NCBI RefSeq assembly: GCF_030704535.1 | Contig: NC_081821.1 | Span: 9,067,001-9,131,000 of the forward strand | DNA length: 64,000 bases | Direction of reading: 5' to 3' | Origin: Vitis vinifera | Lineage: Eukaryota > Streptophyta > Magnoliopsida > Vitales > Vitaceae | Shown here: positions 60,237-64,000 of the stretch, one piece after another | How positions within the stretch are numbered: the first letter of the stretch is position 1 | How the letters are laid out: every line of letters begins with the position of its first letter | Notes under the pieces: model-generated | Database searches by the model: none | What the model was told of the DNA's origin: nothing | Seen by the model: the letters and a program-made list of their open reading frames with translations, nothing else | Made by a program: the position numbers and the translations under genes

Positions 60237-61284
60237 GTTTATATGCCCTCTCTCTCTCTCTCTCCCTCCCATCTCACACAACATTACCATTTCCTTCTGG
60301 AATTATCAATGTATTGTGGTGGGAGAAAGAGAAAGAAAGGCATAGGTGGATCGGAAAAGGGATTGGTAGAGCTGATGTTTATGGACTGATATGTGAAATG
60401 GTATGAGATGAAGCCTCATCAATTTTAACCAACCCACTATTCTACATACACCCTAGGGTATCCCTATTTGATTCACTTTTGAGGACAGTGAAATGCTTGA
60501 TCATGCCTACTTGGTTCTTTTCCCCTAAAGCAACAAAGCAATGTGGACTGGCTTAGAAGAAAAAAGTACAAGAGTGGGTTGATGGGAAAAGAATTGCAGA
60601 TTCCATTAGTTTCTAACATGTACTAAAAGTGTTGAGAGGATGGATCCAATGTACTCCTACAAATATTGTCCACAACAAAAAATGCTTTGTTTACTTATTC
60701 AATAATTGAGACTGATGACTAGATTTAGCTGTAAATCTATGCTTTTAGGTATAAGATATTAGATATTGCAGTTGCATGGCAGAAAGGAAAATATGCCAAG
60801 ATCTTTTTAAGACCTTTATTTGTAGATTTGCTTACATCATTACCCACTTACAGTTCCTAAGTCCACACTTCTAGTGTCTTGTATTTTTGGTTGCATTCCT
60901 ACCATTTTTTGACTTTTGGGTTTACTTTGTTTCTTTTATTGATGCTGTCCTCTTTATCATCCTACATGAATTTTTAAAGAGCACAAGTGGTACTGCAATT
61001 CCATGTATAGCATTGATTATCAAAGTGGTGAACTGTTAATAGGCCATGAGTTTCTTCTGTAAAGCACCACATGATATCTCTTGATGTGGAAAGTTTGATG
61101 CTTATCTGTTCTCCTGTGGAAAAGTTCCAACATTGTAATCCATGATGCTTCCTTGGTCTGAGATTTTCTTTTTCTCATTTCCTGTTCTGTGAATTGTGTC
61201 CATGGACCCCCACTTGACTTGCTGCTATAAATGTAAGAGAGAAAACACTTCTAGGAGAAATCTTGAACTTTTCATTTGACAGAC
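60237..61284. other. Intergenic region between glycosylase and zinc finger genes
   Basis: Contains a (CT)n tract directly after the glycosylase stop (60248-60266), T-rich single-copy-looking sequence, and the promoter of the zinc finger gene at the right end. No gene or transposon end is visible. Confidence 0.5.
61225..61233 (+). promoter_or_regulatory. TATA box of the zinc finger gene
   Basis: CTATAAATG stands 60 bases before the ATG at 61285, in an otherwise suitable context, predicting a leader of roughly 30 bases. Confidence 0.6.
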
Positions 61285-61875
61285 ATGGAAAATCATGTAT
61301 CTCAACAAAACCTGGCAGCCACTAATAATCCCTTTCTGCCTGGAGGTGCTGGTGATGGTAGCTTTGGTTCTAAAATCCACGGTGAGGATAAAAAGCTGAG
61401 ACTATTCGGCTTTGAGGTGGATCTGTATTGCAAGGGTGCAGAACTTCAGGGAGGATCTGAACTAGATGAGACTGCGAATTCCCCAGACGTGGCTTTATCA
61501 AAGATGGAGAAGAGTGTTGAGAAGCCGGAGCACAAGAAGTATGAGTGTCAGTTCTGTCTGAAGGAGTTTGCCAATTCGCAGGCGTTGGGGGGTCACCAGA
61601 ATGCCCATAAGAAGGAGAGGCTGGAGAAGAAAAGATTGCAGCTTCAGGGAAGGAAAGGTAGCCTCAATTTTTATTTTCAACCCCTTCGAAGTGATGTTGG
61701 TTTCATTTACCATGAGTCTCCCTGGTTCTATGATTCTGTTTCGTCCTCCATACCCGAGTTCATGCTGTATAAGGAGCCTCATATTAGCTTTGATGAGCCC
61801 CAAGCCTCTGGCTCAACTCTCTCACAACCGATCCCAACAAGACACCCGTTTGCAAAGCCTGAGACAGAAGTATAA
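61285..61875 (+). CDS. C2H2 zinc finger protein with QALGGH motif (ZFP/GIS type)
   Basis: The 196-residue protein has one zinc finger at about 86-108: YECQFCLKEFANSQALGGHQ with ligands C88, C91, H104 and H108. QALGGH is the plant-specific DNA-contact signature. A basic stretch follows (KKERLEKKRLQLQ, 109-121). An upstream motif KLRLFGFEVD (37-46) is shared with the ZFP5/ZFP6/ZFP8/GIS group, which in Arabidopsis controls trichome and root hair development through gibberellin and cytokinin signals. I see no clear EAR repressor motif at the C-terminus. The gene is intronless. The frame extends a few codons upstream but the first ATG in it is at 61285, and the TATA box supports this start. It faces the peroxidase gene. 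Assignment to the group is good; the exact orthologue is not resolved. Confidence 0.9.
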   Translation: MENHVSQQNLAATNNPFLPGGAGDGSFGSKIHGEDKKLRLFGFEVDLYCKGAELQGGSELDETANSPDVALSKMEKSVEKPEHKKYECQFCLKEFANSQALGGHQNAHKKERLEKKRLQLQGRKGSLNFYFQPLRSDVGFIYHESPWFYDSVSSSIPEFMLYKEPHISFDEPQASGSTLSQPIPTRHPFAKPETEV

Positions 61876-62257
61876 TGGGTGAGAGAGCAAACCAACCCAT
61901 CTTCTTCATCAAACCGTCTCAGGGCTCTCACCATTCAACCAGACATCTATCTGCAGTTCCTTTAGAAATGGGTGGGAGGGAGGGAGGGAGAAGTAGTGGG
62001 ATCTTATAGTAAGTGTATAAGAAGCCGTATCGATTTTTCAACTGCATTTTGGTGATTTTCTAGCTTCAATGAAGCTCCAAATTGTGTCTATAAAAATCAA
62101 GACCATGTTGTATAAGCACATAATTACAGCATAAACTGGGAGGATGTTCTATTCACTTTCTCCAACCAAAGAAGTTTGGCAACCAGACAACATCTGACAA
62201 CATCTTCATCTTGCCTTGAATCATTGCTCAGAATCACCTTATTCTAATGTGTGATAT

Positions 62258-62326
<69 letters not shown>

Positions 62327-62537
62327 CTTGAATACAAGCATCTACTTTTTCCATTTACCAAATAATCATCATCTTCTTTGTATAAAAAAAGTATCAATCA
62401 AACACATCACAAACACATCGCCACAGGAGTAACACAAGTCTAGAAAAGAAAAAAAGAAAAAAAGAAAAAAAAAAGAAGACATTCTCTCATTCTTTTCTGA
62501 CCACACAGAAGAAGGAAAACCCACAACAAATCTCAAA
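61876..62537. other. Convergent intergenic region between zinc finger and peroxidase genes
   Basis: Holds both 3' UTRs, a (GGGA)n-like patch at 61972-61992, a 62-base AT repeat and an A-rich tract with repeated agaaaaa at 62440-62475. Confidence 0.6.
62261..62322. repeat. (AT)31 microsatellite
   Basis: Sixty-two bases of perfect AT alternation between two convergent genes. The other TA tracts in the window are half this length. Confidence 0.95.
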
Positions 62538-63521
62538 TCAAGTCTTAATATGGTTGAAGGCATCACACCTGCGCCGCACTTCTCCCTTTCGCCCGGTCTT
62601 GATCCCACGCACGCTCAGCTTCTCCATTGCATGAGCGAAGTCATTGAAAAACGCCTTCTGGTTGGTGGCGTAAAGTTCCACGAATGGCTTCGTTCTGGGG
62701 TCGGTGACTAGCACATTGTCGGAACTCAGAAGCCCCAGTCCTCTGGGCAAGTTCTGGTAGTACATGTTGTCGAATTTGTTGGGTGTCATCACGTCGTTGA
62801 ATGCCGACATGGCTGTATCCCTCTGGTAATTTGCGCAGACGTTTCTTAGCGCTTGTGCGAATTTGGGATGGAAAGCTGGGTCGATGTCGGAAGTGGAGCT
62901 GTAATTGAAGATTCTGTTGCTGAATTCCTTGCAGTGAGAGAACCCAATTGTGTGTCCTCCTGATAATGCCACCATCTCTTGTATACTGAAGCCTTTGGCA
63001 GCGAAAATTGCTATCAGTTGATCCATAGTCATGTTTGCTCGTGGGAGGTTTCCTTCTACCCGCGAGGCTTGAGACACCAGCCCATCTTTCCGACCCAGTT
63101 GGACATCGTAATAGGGCCCGCCGACCATGGTGACAAGGTCACGGGTGGCGAGAGCTAAGATATCAGCGCAGGAGACAATGCCGGGGCAGGTGAGCTCGAG
63201 GGAGGTCTTGGCGCGGACGATGAGGTCGAAGGCATCGCCCGGGAGGGAGAGGTTGATGTCGGCGTCGCGCTCGGCGGTGTTGAAGGCGTTGGAGCTGATG
63301 AGAACCGAGGCGTCGCAGCCATCGACCATGCAGTCGTGGAAGAAGAGGCGGAGAGTGCCGGCGGCGGTGGTGGGGCTGTTGATTTGCTTGCTGGTAATCG
63401 CATCCTGCATGATGCGTTCAAAGTTTGGACAGGACTTCTGGTAGTAGTTGACATTGAGCTTGGACTCTGAGGAAGAAATACCAGAGAGAAAGAGAAGAAG
63501 AACAAGAAAAGAAAACGCCAT
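62538..63521 (-). CDS. Class III secretory peroxidase, intronless (Prx41/65-like)
   Basis: The 327-residue protein begins with a signal peptide (MAFSFLVLLLFLSGISSSES), giving a mature start near KLNVNYYQKSCP. The haem peroxidase fold is complete: distal site R58, H62 in RLFFHDCMVDGCDAS, proximal H190 in LSGGHTIGFSHC, and eight cysteines (31, 64, 69, 112, 118, 197, 229, 319) placed for four disulfides. Such enzymes use hydrogen peroxide to oxidise phenolics in the cell wall or apoplast, in lignin and suberin cross-linking or defence. Most class III peroxidase genes have introns, so the single exon marks this as the intron-free subgroup that includes Arabidopsis Prx41 and Prx65, in agreement with FFHDCMVDGCDAS in place of the commoner FFHDCFVxGCDAS. 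The 5' half is GC-rich, so the opposite strand looks open as well. Confidence 0.95.
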   Translation of the reverse strand: MAFSFLVLLLFLSGISSSESKLNVNYYQKSCPNFERIMQDAITSKQINSPTTAAGTLRLFFHDCMVDGCDASVLISSNAFNTAERDADINLSLPGDAFDLIVRAKTSLELTCPGIVSCADILALATRDLVTMVGGPYYDVQLGRKDGLVSQASRVEGNLPRANMTMDQLIAIFAAKGFSIQEMVALSGGHTIGFSHCKEFSNRIFNYSSTSDIDPAFHPKFAQALRNVCANYQRDTAMSAFNDVMTPNKFDNMYYQNLPRGLGLLSSDNVLVTDPRTKPFVELYATNQKAFFNDFAHAMEKLSVRGIKTGRKGEVRRRCDAFNHIKT

Positions 63522-64000
63522 GGTTGGAGTTGGAGACAGACTGCAATCGCAAAAAGAGGAAGAAGGGCTTGCAAGAGAGACAGACCTGCTTCCTCAGAAA
63601 GAAATGGCGGGGGGGAAGGAGAAAGGAAGAGGAAGCAGGGTGTTTTGGGTTTCAGGAAAATGGCAAAGAAGGTAGAGGGGCGGAAGAGAGGTGTTTGATT
63701 GATGCGAGAGGCTGTCTAAATCGAGAGGAAAGAGATGCCCTCTTTGAGTGGCAATTCAGAATCATCGATGTGGGTTGTGTATTATTTTTGGGGTGTTTTG
63801 TAGGAGGGTGGTGGTTTCGAGCGCGGATTGCGCTCCACCGCCGGCCAACCACCGGTCCCTGCAAACTCGCTTGGCCTTTCTCCCACTGCATCTTCTACAG
63901 CTTGTCAACCCAACGGACTCATTTCTATATTCATCATTCTTCGGTCATACTCAATATGTCTTGGACTTTCAACAAAATTTCGGTCACATAATTTAAAGAT
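63522..64000. other. Upstream region of the peroxidase gene, right window edge
   Basis: The plus strand is purine-rich to about 63680 (aggaaga-like), meaning a pyrimidine-rich peroxidase leader. Reading frames on both strands here have no recognised domain and probably reflect composition. No TATA box is obvious. Confidence 0.4.

Noticed and set aside
63127-63991. Plus-strand and alternative-frame ORFs over the peroxidase gene and its leader
   Set aside because: Shadow frames; the peroxidase frame has all catalytic motifs, the others have none.
1-64000. CRISPR arrays, operons, phage or plasmid features
   Set aside because: All coding evidence is eukaryotic with spliceosomal introns; the repeats found are microsatellites and transposons.

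Overview
The window looks like nuclear DNA of a eudicot plant. The base composition is AT-rich, genes have GT-AG introns, retrotransposons are nested in introns, and the proteins belong to plant-only families. Gene structures and repeat styles fit grapevine (Vitis), but this is an inference from memory of such genomes, not a database match.

Seven protein-coding genes can be supported, and I rebuilt the spliced ones exon by exon with frames kept. From left to right they are: an intronless seven-blade WD40 protein of the JINGUBANG-like type (+, 3694-4923); a seven-exon organelle-type 16S rRNA methyltransferase RsmG/GidB (-, 15902-7612); a seven-exon protein with a C-terminal SAM (sterile alpha motif) domain (-, 29879-24216); an intronless U-box/ARM-repeat E3 ubiquitin ligase (+, 34499-36070); a four-exon HhH-GPD DNA glycosylase of the endonuclease III superfamily (+, 36679-60236); a single-finger C2H2 zinc finger protein with the plant QALGGH motif (+, 61285-61875); and an intronless class III secretory peroxidase (-, 63521-62538). 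The last two are convergent. No operon-like or pathway link joins these genes; the window is an ordinary gene-and-repeat stretch.

The most striking structure is intron 3 of the DNA glycosylase gene. It is about 22.2 kb long and falls between the codons for the predicted catalytic lysine (K207) and catalytic aspartate (D225). It holds a layered stack of mobile elements. A decayed Ty3/gypsy element fills most of the intron. Inside it lies a Ty1/copia fragment in reverse orientation. That fragment carries a truncated L1 copy and a hAT-like element with 8-bp target site duplications. The hAT-like element in turn holds a 6.4-kb L1 LINE with a perfect 17-bp target site duplication. The gypsy element also carries two tiny L1 tail insertions, an insertion of about 0.74 kb in its reverse transcriptase, and a solo-LTR-like insertion in its 3' LTR.

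Intron 3 of the RsmG gene (4.5 kb) is a smaller version of the same thing. It holds a Mutator-like non-autonomous element with a 9-bp target site duplication that contains tRNA-like pol III A and B boxes, and an old L1 remnant. Intron 4 holds a truncated L1 with a 21-bp target site duplication, and intron 5 a degenerate tandem repeat of about 190 bp.

The long non-genic stretches (1-3.7 kb, 4.9-7.6 kb, 15.9-24.2 kb, 29.9-34.5 kb) are AT-rich with microsatellites, one Tourist-like MITE and decayed repeats. A region at 20.2-23.5 kb may hold an unrecognised or non-coding transcript. I found no tRNA or rRNA gene, CRISPR array or prokaryotic feature.
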